A stretch of 49,174 nt of DNA, taken from NCBI GenBank assembly GCA_937894335.1, contig CALCRU010000001.1, positions 1-49,174 on the forward strand, written 5' to 3'. Position 1 is the first letter of the stretch, and every line of letters starts with the position of its first letter. Shown piece after piece: positions 25,505 to 33,570 of this stretch. Made by a program: the position numbers and the translations under genes. A model generated the notes under the pieces. The model saw nothing but the letters and a program-made list of their open reading frames with translations. It ran no database searches and was not told the DNA's origin. This DNA is from an uncultured Treponema sp. Its GTDB lineage: Bacteria > Spirochaetota > Spirochaetia > Treponematales > Treponemataceae.

Positions 25505-26923
25505 TTACTGGTTTACGGCAATGTACTCTTCTTCAAGAAGGGCAAGGTAGTCCTTTTCTGGCATGGGGCGAGCATAGTAGAATCCCTGAGCAATGTCGCA
25601 TCCCATGGTACGAAGGAACTGGGCTTGTTCCGCAGTTTCTACGCCTTCTGCAACAGTCTTCATGTTCAGCTTTTTGGCCATTTCTATTACAGAGGTTATG
25701 ATGATTGACTCTTTTGAATTTGAGGAACCGTCTGAAAGGAATCCCTTGTCCAACTTTATGACATCTGCCGGCATGTCCTTTAGCAGATTGAGAGAAGAGT
25801 ATCCCGAGCCAAAGTCGTCCACAGAAATAGAAAATCCCACCTGTTTTATGTCGTTCATGGCACGGATAAGGCGCTTCTTGTTTTCGAACATGATTGTTTC
25901 GGTAAGTTCCACTTCTATGCGGTTGGGGGCAAAGTTGTATTTTGAAACGATTCGAGTTAGATCCCTTATAAGGTTGGGATTCATAAGGTGAGTGCGAGAC
26001 AGGTTGAATGAAATGGTAAGGGGCTTGGGGCAACTTCCGTCTGGCGCAGCATGGGACCAGTCCTCAAGAAAGTGGCACACTTCCTCTAGAACTGAAATGT
26101 CTATTTTCTGAATGAAGCCGTTGTGCTCAAAGAGGGGAACAAAGGAGTCTGGCGAAAGAAGTCCTCGGTCAGGCTTGTTCCATCGGATTAGGGCTTCCGC
26201 TCCCATTATCTTTCCTGTTTCAAAGTAGACCTTGGGCTGGAAGTAGACTTCAAATTCCTTGTTTTCTATAGCCTTGTCCATGGAAAGGGTAATTTCTTTT
26301 TTAAGTTCGTTTTCCTTGTCCATGGCCGTGGTGTATTCCATGACGCGATGGGTAAGGGCGTTTTCTTTTCCTTCTTTGCGAGCAATGTTTGCCTTGTCTA
26401 TCATGTTTGTAATGTCGCCAGAGGGGTCGCTTATGTAGTAAACGCTGGTACTGAATGTAAGATTGTAGCGTTTTGGAAGCATGCGCTGGATGTCTTCTGG
26501 CATGGTAGTCATAAAGAAGACCCTTTCTTCTATAAGGGGTAAAAGCTGGGGATTCCGTGTAAACAGAATGAAGGTGTCTGCATAGTAGCGGCAGAGAATT
26601 TCACCTTCATTGCACTGGGAAGAAAAAAGGTTGGCCAGTTCCAAAAGAAGAAGGTTTCCCCGTGAAAAGCCGTAACTGTCGTTTATAAAGCTGAAGTTGT
26701 CTACATTCAGCATAAGGAACATGTATTCGTTGGGTTTTGCGCCCCTAAGGATTTTTCTTACATCGTGCTTGAACTTTGCAAATGTGGGCAGCCCTGTTAT
26801 GTCGTCAAATTCTATGCTGCGGACATTTTTCTTGAGCCGATAAAAAATTATCAGCGCAACAGTTGCCGCGACAGCTACAGAGATGACTGCAATGGAAATT
26901 GCCACAATTACAAAATTATTCAT
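25505..26923 (-). CDS. membrane GGDEF-EAL protein, likely c-di-GMP phosphodiesterase
   Basis: 472 residues: one N-terminal membrane helix (about 4-28), a GGDEF domain (about 38-205) and an EAL domain (about 215-465). The GGDEF active-site loop reads YYADT instead of GGDEF, so cyclase activity is not expected. The EAL domain keeps its key residues: EAL in GAEALIRW, the Asn in SFNLSRTHL, ELTET, DDFGSGYSSL, the Lys in VIKLDKGF and EGVET. It should therefore cleave c-di-GMP, perhaps with the dead GGDEF as a GTP sensor. AGGTG precedes the ATG. It is read divergently from flgF. Confidence 0.9.
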   Translation of the reverse strand: MNNFVIVAISIAVISVAVAATVALIIFYRLKKNVRSIEFDDITGLPTFAKFKHDVRKILRGAKPNEYMFLMLNVDNFSFINDSYGFSRGNLLLLELANLFSSQCNEGEILCRYYADTFILFTRNPQLLPLIEERVFFMTTMPEDIQRMLPKRYNLTFSTSVYYISDPSGDITNMIDKANIARKEGKENALTHRVMEYTTAMDKENELKKEITLSMDKAIENKEFEVYFQPKVYFETGKIMGAEALIRWNKPDRGLLSPDSFVPLFEHNGFIQKIDISVLEEVCHFLEDWSHAAPDGSCPKPLTISFNLSRTHLMNPNLIRDLTRIVSKYNFAPNRIEVELTETIMFENKKRLIRAMNDIKQVGFSISVDDFGSGYSSLNLLKDMPADVIKLDKGFLSDGSSNSKESIIITSVIEMAKKLNMKTVAEGVETAEQAQFLRTMGCDIAQGFYYARPMPEKDYLALLEEEYIAVNQ

Positions 26924-26959
26924 ACTTTTTCACCTACAGATGTTTAACTTTATGTTCAG

Positions 26960-26988
26960 ATTATAACATATTGTTATATAAATTGCAA
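26960..26988 (-). promoter_or_regulatory. promoter of the EAL gene
   Basis: On the minus strand TTGCAA (26988-26983), a 17-nt spacer and a perfect TATAAT (26965-26960), with a leader of about 30 bases. Confidence 0.75.
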
Positions 26989-27045
26989 AGAAAAAATAAT
27001 GCTGTACCGTGAGTTTAGATTTGTCTTGGGAAGTCAAAAAATCCC

Positions 27046-27072
27046 TAAAATCCGCCCTCCGAATTCCGATAA
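27046..27072 (+). promoter_or_regulatory. sigma28 (FliA) flagellar promoter
   Basis: TAAA (27046-27049), a 15-nt spacer and TCCGATAA (27065-27072). This matches the sigma28 consensus TAAA-N15-GCCGATAA at all but one base and lies just before flgF. Confidence 0.75.
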
Positions 27073-27091
27073 TAAAAATGAGGATTAGAAT

Positions 27092-27892
27092 ATGATTAGA
27101 GGATGGTACATTGGTGCAAGCGGCATGAACGCCGAACAAAACAGGCTAGATGCCATTGCCAACAACCTTGCGAATGTTGATACCACCGGCTACAAGCGGG
27201 ATGTGAGTGTCAGCAAAAACTTTAGCCAGCTGCTGTTAAGGCGGACTCAAGCTGACGGTGTTGTTTCCAGAACTTTGGGCTCTTACGATGCGGCTCCTAT
27301 AATTGGAACTCTTGATTTGGGCGTGGAGACAAACGAACTGTATACCGACTTTGAGCAGGGCTCATTTAAAGTTACAGACACAAAAACAGACATGGCCCTA
27401 GGAAGCGAAGGTTTCTTTGTGGTGCAGACTCCCGACGGAGAACGCTTTACCAGAAACGGAAGTTTTATTTTGGGCAAAGAGGGCATCCTTATGACAAAAG
27501 ACGGATACCCTGTTCTTGGTGAAAACGGTCCAATCACTTTGGAAGACGATAAATTTTATGTAAACGAAGACGGCATGATTTATACTCAGAACGAAAACAC
27601 TCTTGTTGACCGCTTTAAAATCGTGCGCTTTGATAATGAGCGTTACCTTAAAAAGCAGGGCGAGTCCATGTGGAATACAAACGAGTATGCCGGAGACTAT
27701 CACATTGCCGAAGGAGATGAGCGTCCCGTAATCATTCAGGGTTATGTGGAAACAAGCAATGTAAATGTCGTAAATGAAATGGTTCGCATGATAGAAGTTA
27801 ACCGTGCTTACGAAGCAAACCAAAAATCGGTTCAGAGTCAGGACTCTATGATGGACACATTGTGGAATCGCGTTGCTCAGGTTAACCTGTAG
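27092..27892 (+). CDS. flgF: flagellar proximal rod protein FlgF (FlgF/FlgG family)
   Basis: A 266-residue axial rod protein. The N-terminal motif MIRGWYIGASGMNAEQNRLDAIANNLANV and the C-terminal helix NEMVRMIEVNRAYEANQKSVQSQD are those of the rod/hook family. Being the first of two such genes and less like FlgG, it is best called FlgF. GAGG lies ahead of the ATG. It has a sigma28 promoter and is followed 15 bp later by flgG. Confidence 0.88.
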   Translation: MIRGWYIGASGMNAEQNRLDAIANNLANVDTTGYKRDVSVSKNFSQLLLRRTQADGVVSRTLGSYDAAPIIGTLDLGVETNELYTDFEQGSFKVTDTKTDMALGSEGFFVVQTPDGERFTRNGSFILGKEGILMTKDGYPVLGENGPITLEDDKFYVNEDGMIYTQNENTLVDRFKIVRFDNERYLKKQGESMWNTNEYAGDYHIAEGDERPVIIQGYVETSNVNVVNEMVRMIEVNRAYEANQKSVQSQDSMMDTLWNRVAQVNL

Positions 27893-27907
27893 GAGTGGAG
27901 GAAGTAA

Positions 27908-28702
27908 ATGGTAAGAAGTTTATGGACTGCGGCAACTGGCATGAACGGTCAGCAGGCAAACATTGATACAATTTCAAACAATCTTTCAAATGTAAACACA
28001 ACTGGCTACAAGCAGCACAGAGTAGAGTTTGAGGATTTGCTTTATCAGAATGTAAAACTGGCGGGAACTCCTGCAACTGAAGAAACTGTAACTCCTGTAG
28101 GCATTCAGATGGGCACTGGTGTAAAGGTAGGCGCCACTCAGCGCATTATGACGCAAGGCTCACTGCAGGCAACTGGTGTGGATACGGATGTTGCCATTGT
28201 TGGTGACGGATTTTTTAAGGTTCAGCAGTATGACGGAAGTTGGGCCTACACAAGGGACGGTTCCTTTAAAGTTGACTCCAACGGTCAGCTGGTAAATTCC
28301 AACGGTCTTCGCGTGGTTCCCGAAATAATTCTTCCCGAAGGATTCCAGCTTGAAACCCTTAACATAACTGATACTGGCCGAGTCTCTGTAAAGGTAAACG
28401 GTGGCACAGAGCCTGTGGAAGTAGGACAGATTGAACTTTACCGCTTTCCCAATGCAGTGGGTCTTGAAAACAACGGTGACAATCTTTACAAGGTAACAAA
28501 CGCTTCTGGCGATCCCATTGCAGCCCGCCCTGGTTTTGAGGGTATGGGAATTACCAAGCACCGCATACTGGAAATGAGCAATGTTTCTGTCGTAAACGAA
28601 ATGGTTCAGATGATTGTTGCCCAGCGTGCCTACGAGTTCAATTCAAAGACAATACAAACAAGCGACAGCATGTTAAGTACGGCTGTTAGCCTTAAACGGT
28701 AA
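27908..28702 (+). CDS. flgG: flagellar distal rod protein FlgG
   Basis: A 264-residue distal rod subunit with the classic FlgG start MVRSLWTAATGMNGQQANIDTISNNLSNVNTTGYK and end NEMVQMIVAQRAYEFNSKTIQTSDSML. A GGAGGAAG site sits just before the ATG. It is co-transcribed with flgF and ends in a strong terminator. The L and P ring genes flgH and flgI do not follow, as expected for periplasmic flagella in many spirochaetes. Confidence 0.94.
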   Translation: MVRSLWTAATGMNGQQANIDTISNNLSNVNTTGYKQHRVEFEDLLYQNVKLAGTPATEETVTPVGIQMGTGVKVGATQRIMTQGSLQATGVDTDVAIVGDGFFKVQQYDGSWAYTRDGSFKVDSNGQLVNSNGLRVVPEIILPEGFQLETLNITDTGRVSVKVNGGTEPVEVGQIELYRFPNAVGLENNGDNLYKVTNASGDPIAARPGFEGMGITKHRILEMSNVSVVNEMVQMIVAQRAYEFNSKTIQTSDSMLSTAVSLKR

Positions 28703-28751
28703 CCTTAACATTCAGATGAAAGTCTGAGTTTGGTTCATATTCTACTCCTTG

Positions 28752-28793
28752 CGTGCCTTTTGGAATGTCATTCTGAAAGGCGCGTTTTTTTTT
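28752..28793 (+). terminator. terminator after flgG
   Basis: Stem CGTGCCTTT (28752-28760) / AAAGGCGCG (28776-28784), with an inner GAATG/CATTC pair, then nine T (28785-28793). Confidence 0.9.
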
Positions 28794-28803
28794 GCATTAG
28801 CTC

Positions 28804-28830
28804 TTAGGCTTTTTTTTTAACTGCCGATAC
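28804..28830 (+). promoter_or_regulatory. possible weak sigma28 promoter before flgJ-like gene
   Basis: GCCGATAC (28823-28830) matches seven of eight bases of the sigma28 -10. The -35 position 15 bases upstream reads TTAG, a poor match to TAAA, so the call is tentative. Confidence 0.4.
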
Positions 28831-28847
28831 TTTAAAAGAGGTAGAAT

Positions 28848-29369
28848 ATGACTGTAAACGGAATAAACACATCAGGCGGAATCAGCGCCATAAGCGGAGG
28901 TAGTGCCGCACTTCAAAGCGCTCAGATTGGAAAGGATAGCTCCGAATTTGACGATTTGGTAAAAAGCCTTACTGGAGTTTCTTCTTCCCAAATTTCAACA
29001 AACCATCACCTTAACGGCGACTACACACAGGGCTTTCACGGAACATACACCAGAGAAGAAGACAAGACAGCACTTCCTCAGGGTGCCGCTGCAAACTCTT
29101 CCAACGGTAAGGGTAAGACCCCTACGATAGACCGCACCAGCGAACTGTACGAGCAGTCCATGGAACTGGAAAACTATTTTGTAAAGATGATGCTTTCTTC
29201 CATGCGCTCTGCAATGGGTTCAACGGGATTCTTTGGCGGAGAAAAAAGCTATGCCCAAAGCATGTACGAGGACATGCTTTACGACAACTATTCCGAGGCC
29301 ATAACAAAAAATGCAGGCTTTGGCATTGCAGATCAGATTTACATTCAGCTTTCTGGTCAGCAGGGTTAA
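28848..29369 (+). CDS. FlgJ-like rod assembly protein (no muramidase domain)
   Basis: 173 residues. The C-terminal part (LYEQSMELENYFVKMMLSSMRSAM.. SMYEDMLYDNYSEAITKNAGFGIADQIYIQL) is the rod-binding domain of FlgJ, which caps the growing rod. The peptidoglycan hydrolase domain of enteric FlgJ is absent, so the wall must be opened by another enzyme. The N-terminal half is low complexity. AGAGG precedes the ATG. Its 3' end overlaps the convergent cyclase gene by four bases. Confidence 0.82.
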   Translation: MTVNGINTSGGISAISGGSAALQSAQIGKDSSEFDDLVKSLTGVSSSQISTNHHLNGDYTQGFHGTYTREEDKTALPQGAAANSSNGKGKTPTIDRTSELYEQSMELENYFVKMMLSSMRSAMGSTGFFGGEKSYAQSMYEDMLYDNYSEAITKNAGFGIADQIYIQLSGQQG

Positions 29370-32300
29370 GCTAGGAAGTAGGTTTTCATTTTGCCTTTTC
29401 CCTTTATTTCTATAACAGAAGCCTCTCCGTAGGAACAGTTTTCTTCCGTCAGGTTTTTTGTTACTTCCGTTACATGAATCTGTCCTGCTTTACCGCTGGA
29501 TTCCATTCGGCTTGCAACATTTACTGTGTCGCCCCAAATGTCGTAAAGGAATTTTGTTTTTCCTATAACGCCAGCAACTAGGGCGCCTGTATTTATTCCT
29601 ATGCGGATTTGAATGTTGAATGACTTTGAAAGATTAAACTGAGCCACATCTGCAAGGAGCCCCTTTGCAAATTCTATCATCTTTGAAGCTTCGTCTGCAC
29701 CCTGCCTGTCGTTTACATAAAGTCCGCAGGCCGCCATGTAGCAGTCTCCTATAGTCTTGATTTTTTCTATGCCGCCAGTCCTTGCCCTTTCGTCAAATTT
29801 AGAAAAGAGCTGGTTGAGCATGGAAACAACAGTACTTGCGTCAAGTTCGCTAGAAAGCTTTGTAAAGCCTACGATGTCCGCAAACAGGACCGTTGCCATG
29901 GGGTAACTTTCTGCTATCATTGCGTCGGGAGTTTCGGTAAGTGTTTTTGCAACTTCCTTTGGAAAAATCTTTAGGAGCAGGGCTTCCGACTTTCCCTTTT
30001 CTATTTCGAGTTCGTGGTTTGTGTTTCTAAGGTCTTCTGTCCTTTCCTGTACGGTTTTTTCAAGAGTTTCCTGATAGCGCTTCATTCTGCGGAACCTGTG
30101 GAAGATTGTAAAGAATACTGCCGCCATTACAAGGAGTCCCAACGCAAGCCAGAAATACCATAGTTGCCAGAAGTAGGGCTTTTTTACTATTCTTACCGAC
30201 TGTAATATGTCGCTAGTAACATCTTCTCCTGTTCTTGCTCTTAGTTTAAACTGATATGTGCCCGGCTTAAGGTTTGTGTAGGAAACAGTGCGTGTCGTTG
30301 TCCAGTCTGAAAGGTGCTGCTCAAATCCGTCTAGCATGAAGCAGAATTCCATCTGTTCGGGAGAAATAAAACTTAATCCTGTAAAGTTGATTGAAAATCG
30401 CTGCGTTCCTGGCTCAAGTATTATATCACTGGAAGCAAGTTCTTCGTAGGCGTACTTCTGTCCGTCTATGTTTATTTCGGTAATAACTACAGAAGGGGGA
30501 ATGGGATTGTTCATTATCTTTACAGGGTCGTAAACTGCAAATCCGTCTATGAGGGTAAACCAGATTCTTCCTACGCTGTCCTTCATGGAAAGGGAAGTGG
30601 AGGTTGTTCCGTCTGAGCGTATTCCGTCGTTCTTGTTGTAGAACTTTGCAGTAAGGGCTGTGGCTTTTCCTTCCGCAACTTTTTCAAGGTCAGAAAGGGG
30701 GACGGAAGAAATGCCCGTGTTGCTGGTCATCCAAACTGTTCCTGTGTAGTCTTCAATCATCTGGAAAATTCCGTCTGAACCAAATCCTGATGCGGAACTA
30801 AAAGAAAAAAGTTCTCCGTTCTTGTAGCGTGAAATGCCTGTTCCTGTTGAAATCCATATTTCATCTGCAGGAGACAACTTTGCAATTTTAAAGATAACAT
30901 TTCCCGAAAGTCCATCATCTTCTTTTGTAAGGGTTTTTGTAATGTTGCCTTCTTTGTCAAGGATTACGATTCCGCCACCGTCAGTACCGCACCAGATGTT
31001 TTCTTCTTCATCTTGGAAAAGGGCCATTATGTAGTCGTTGGTAAATCCGTCGTTTCTTGTGTACTGTCTTTTTATTTTTCCAGTGATCCCATCTACTACA
31101 TTAAGTCCTGTTGTGGTTCCTATGTAGATGTCCCCATTTTTGGCTTCTATAGCAACTCGAACTTTTTGGCCAGTAAGTTCGTCACGCCACATGGTAATTT
31201 TTCCGTCGGGCGACAGTTTGAGCTGACCAAAGTTTGCATATGTACTTACAAGAAGGGAGCCGTCTCTAGTAAGTTCCACATGCCTTATGCGGACATTGGC
31301 GCAGTATTCTGTCCATTTGTTGTTTACCCTTTGCATGGTGGAATCGTAGCAGTAGAGTCCGTTGTCGGCACCCATCCAAACAAGACCCTGATTTGTGTCT
31401 TCTGCAATGGCGTTTATAGAAGTTGGAAGTGAAACCGTCTTGAACCGGCTTAGGGTAAGTTTTTGTAGACCGCCCCGATCAGTTCCCAACCAGATGTTTC
31501 CCTCCCTGTCTTCTATGATGGCGTTCAAGTTTTTGTCTGAAAGTCCGTTCTTAAGGGTGTAGCTGCTAAGTACTCCGTCATGAAGAATTACCGCACCTGT
31601 GTCCAGTGCAAACCATATCTGGGAATTTGAATCCTGATAGATTGTGTTTACAACAGTTGCCTTTTGTTCGCCAAAGCCAAGGTTGTAGACTTTTTCAGTG
31701 CCGTTAAAAATTCTTACCGCATAGTGAGGAGAAATTCCGTACCAAAGGGCGCCATTTTTTTCCTGAGAAATTTCGGTTACATAAGCGTTGGAAAAGGACT
31801 TTATTCCGTTGTATCTGAAAAACCTTTCGTTCTGATAGTAGTAGAGTCCGCCTGCATGGGAAGTGGCAAGCCAGATCCGTCCTGCAGAGTCGCAGAAAAG
31901 CTTTACTATTCCTGGAGTGTCGCCTTCGTATTCTGAAAGTCCGTTGGGAATAAAGACTTTTCCTTCTTCACTGATGTAGGCCACGCCAGATGATGTTCCA
32001 ACCCAGATGTTCCTTTCGTGGTCTTCGCAGATTGTGCGCACAGAGTTTCCCGGAAGTCCTGAGTCTTTTGTGTACTGAATTACGGTCTGTCCGTTTGCAG
32101 AAATAAAGGTGACTCCCTCGTCATTTGCTCCAACCCACATGTTGTTCTGAGAGTCAAGAAAGAGCGTTCTTGCCGAAATAAAGTTGAAGCGAGAATTTGA
32201 CCCTTTGTTGTAGATTGAAAAGTCTATTCCATCGAATTTTACAAGTCCGCCGTAAGTTCCAATATTGATGTATCCTTGGGAATCCTGAAGAATTGAAGTA

Positions 32301-32458
32301 ATTGTGTTTCCGGGAAGACCGTCGGAAGAAGTCCAAGTCTGGCTTACATAGTCTCCTAAAAAGTCATCGTCTGTTAAAAAGGGCGTTTCCTGTGCAATGG
32401 GAGCGGTAAGGCTGAATGCAGACAGTAAGAGTGCCGGAAGCAAAAAATTATTCTTCAT
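29366..32458 (-). CDS. double-propeller sensor fused to class III adenylate cyclase
   Basis: About 1030 residues from the ATG at 32458, which has AGGAG upstream; a longer in-frame start at 32530 lies beyond the predicted promoter and is rejected. Order: signal peptide, about fourteen Reg_prop repeats (typical unit: DGLPGN..I.EDREGNIWLGT), which is enough for two seven-bladed propellers, then a Y_Y_Y domain (near 680-770), a membrane helix (about 775-795), a coiled coil (QERTEDLRNTNHELEIEKGK) and a C-terminal class III cyclase (about 845-1030). The cyclase keeps both metal Asp (LFADIVGFT, TIGD), the adenine-selecting Lys (EKIKTIGD) and Asp (YDIWGD), and the Asn/Arg pair (NVASRMES), so it should make cAMP in the cytoplasm when the periplasmic propellers bind a ligand. 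Confidence 0.9.
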   Translation of the reverse strand: MKNNFLLPALLLSAFSLTAPIAQETPFLTDDDFLGDYVSQTWTSSDGLPGNTITSILQDSQGYINIGTYGGLVKFDGIDFSIYNKGSNSRFNFISARTLFLDSQNNMWVGANDEGVTFISANGQTVIQYTKDSGLPGNSVRTICEDHERNIWVGTSSGVAYISEEGKVFIPNGLSEYEGDTPGIVKLFCDSAGRIWLATSHAGGLYYYQNERFFRYNGIKSFSNAYVTEISQEKNGALWYGISPHYAVRIFNGTEKVYNLGFGEQKATVVNTIYQDSNSQIWFALDTGAVILHDGVLSSYTLKNGLSDKNLNAIIEDREGNIWLGTDRGGLQKLTLSRFKTVSLPTSINAIAEDTNQGLVWMGADNGLYCYDSTMQRVNNKWTEYCANVRIRHVELTRDGSLLVSTYANFGQLKLSPDGKITMWRDELTGQKVRVAIEAKNGDIYIGTTTGLNVVDGITGKIKRQYTRNDGFTNDYIMALFQDEEENIWCGTDGGGIVILDKEGNITKTLTKEDDGLSGNVIFKIAKLSPADEIWISTGTGISRYKNGELFSFSSASGFGSDGIFQMIEDYTGTVWMTSNTGISSVPLSDLEKVAEGKATALTAKFYNKNDGIRSDGTTSTSLSMKDSVGRIWFTLIDGFAVYDPVKIMNNPIPPSVVITEINIDGQKYAYEELASSDIILEPGTQRFSINFTGLSFISPEQMEFCFMLDGFEQHLSDWTTTRTVSYTNLKPGTYQFKLRARTGEDVTSDILQSVRIVKKPYFWQLWYFWLALGLLVMAAVFFTIFHRFRRMKRYQETLEKTVQERTEDLRNTNHELEIEKGKSEALLLKIFPKEVAKTLTETPDAMIAESYPMATVLFADIVGFTKLSSELDASTVVSMLNQLFSKFDERARTGGIEKIKTIGDCYMAACGLYVNDRQGADEASKMIEFAKGLLADVAQFNLSKSFNIQIRIGINTGALVAGVIGKTKFLYDIWGDTVNVASRMESSGKAGQIHVTEVTKNLTEENCSYGEASVIEIKGKGKMKTYFLA

Positions 32459-32498
32459 AATGACTAAAACTCCTGTTCCTCTGTGGGGAATCGGACTT

Positions 32499-32527
32499 AT
32501 TCTAGTGCATTTTTTGAAAACATACAA
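32499..32527 (-). promoter_or_regulatory. promoter of the sensor cyclase
   Basis: On the minus strand TTGTAT (32527-32522), a 17-nt spacer and TAGAAT (32504-32499); leader of about 34 bases with AGGAG. Confidence 0.7.
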
Positions 32528-32550
32528 CAAGGAACAGAGGCGTCCACATC

Positions 32551-32579
32551 TTGCAAAAAAAAACTGATTGAGGTATAGT
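32551..32579 (+). promoter_or_regulatory. tRNA-Arg promoter
   Basis: TTGCAA (32551-32556), a 17-nt spacer and TATAGT (32574-32579), ending 11 bases before the tRNA. It is divergent from the cyclase promoter. Confidence 0.75.
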
Positions 32580-32590
32580 GTATGCAGTTT

Positions 32591-32665
32591 GGCGCTTTAG
32601 CTCAGCTGGATTAGAGCATCTGCCTTCTAAGCAGAGGGTCGGCGGTTCGAGCCCGCCATGCGTCA
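32591..32665 (+). tRNA. tRNA-Arg (TCT)
   Basis: A 75-nt cloverleaf: acceptor GGCGCTT/ATGCGTC, D arm GCTCAGCTGGATTAGAGC, anticodon stem TCTGC/GCAGA with loop CTTCTAA (anticodon TCT), T stem GGCGG/CCGCC with loop TTCGAGC. Acceptor pair 6-67 is T-T, a mismatch, and pair 2-71 is G-T. CCA is not encoded. Confidence 0.93.
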
Positions 32666-32666
32666 T

Positions 32667-32695
32667 GGGCATCCTTTTTTAGGGTGCCTTTTTTT
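32667..32695 (+). terminator. terminator after tRNA-Arg
   Basis: GGCATCC/GGGTGCC stem with one G-T pair followed by nine T. Confidence 0.85.
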
Positions 32696-32704
32696 TTCTT
32701 CTGC

Positions 32705-33454
32705 TTATTTTTTTAACTCGGCAAGAGCCCTTAGGGTTTCTGAATTGTTTGGAAAGATTTCAAGAGCTTGTTCGTAGCATTCAACGGCTTCTGCCTTTTT
32801 ATTTTTCTTTGACAGGGCATATCCTCTTGCGCTTAGTATGAGGTATTTCTGTATTTCTGATTTTTTTTCTTCCGAAGCAAGAAGTTGGGCCATGGAGTCG
32901 GCACCAACAAGATATCCTTTTCCGTAGGGGATGGGGACAGTGCAGTTGTAGAAGTTCCTCATGTAAAGTGCCTGCGTGCAGTGGGGGTCAAGGGTCAGTG
33001 CCTTTTCTATGAGCTTAGGAAGTCCGGGAACATATTTTATCTGAAAGGAAAAACCTTTTACAGCCGCATTCTGCATTATTATTTGGGTAAGGTATGCAGT
33101 GTTAAAAGCGTTCTGATTTTTTTCTATGGACAGCTCCATTGTCTTTTGAGCCTGATCAAACCAAGAGCCTGCTGTTTTGTAGTCGTCGGTAAAGTAGCTT
33201 TCCATTCCCTTCATAAAATAGCAGAGGGCAAGGAGGGCGTCTTTTTCCCAACTGTCATAGTCAGAGGCACCGTTTTGGGCCTTTTCAAAGAGACCGTCCA
33301 GTTCTTTCTGAGAAGCAGTGGTGCTGTATACGGCACGGGAATAAGCCTCGTATGCAGGTGGAAACTGTTCTGCAAGGGGCGAGGAAGCAGAGCCTTTCTG
33401 AAGGACTGCAAGGGAGGATGTGACAAGAAAAAATACAAACAGTGTCTTTTTCAT
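32705..33454 (-). CDS. exported TPR-repeat protein
   Basis: 249 residues with a signal peptide (MKKTLFVFFLVTSSLAVLQKGSAS, cleavage near residue 24). The rest is helical; the last 60 residues form a clear tetratricopeptide pair (ILSARGYALSKKNKKAEAVECYEQALEIFPNN) and earlier helices look like further degenerate repeats. It is likely a periplasmic scaffold of unknown partner. There is no lipobox. Its promoter lies back to back with that of pyridoxal kinase. Confidence 0.75.
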   Translation of the reverse strand: MKKTLFVFFLVTSSLAVLQKGSASSPLAEQFPPAYEAYSRAVYSTTASQKELDGLFEKAQNGASDYDSWEKDALLALCYFMKGMESYFTDDYKTAGSWFDQAQKTMELSIEKNQNAFNTAYLTQIIMQNAAVKGFSFQIKYVPGLPKLIEKALTLDPHCTQALYMRNFYNCTVPIPYGKGYLVGADSMAQLLASEEKKSEIQKYLILSARGYALSKKNKKAEAVECYEQALEIFPNNSETLRALAELKK

Positions 33455-33460
33455 GGTTTA

Positions 33461-33489
33461 AGTATACCTTTCTCTTCCATATGACACAA
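33461..33489 (-). promoter_or_regulatory. promoter of TPR gene, leaderless geometry
   Basis: On the minus strand TTGTGT (33489-33484), a 17-nt spacer and TATACT (33466-33461), then six bases and the ATG at 33454. No Shine-Dalgarno sequence. Confidence 0.7.
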
Positions 33490-33534
33490 GAGACTTTTTC
33501 TTTGTTTCAATTTTTCATGGATTTATAGTTACTA

Positions 33535-33563
33535 TTGACAAAAACATTTTGGGTCAGTATTAT
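33535..33563 (+). promoter_or_regulatory. pyridoxal kinase promoter, leaderless geometry
   Basis: Consensus TTGACA (33535-33540), a 17-nt spacer and TATTAT (33558-33563), then seven bases and the ATG at 33571. An ATG at 33562 overlaps the -10 and cannot be on the transcript, which fixes the start. Confidence 0.8.
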
Positions 33564-33570
33564 GGGCGGC

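Noticed and set aside
32459..32530. Longer start for the sensor cyclase at 32530
   Set aside because: The added residues precede the promoter -10 and would put charged residues ahead of the signal peptide; the ATG at 32458 has AGGAG and a normal signal sequence.
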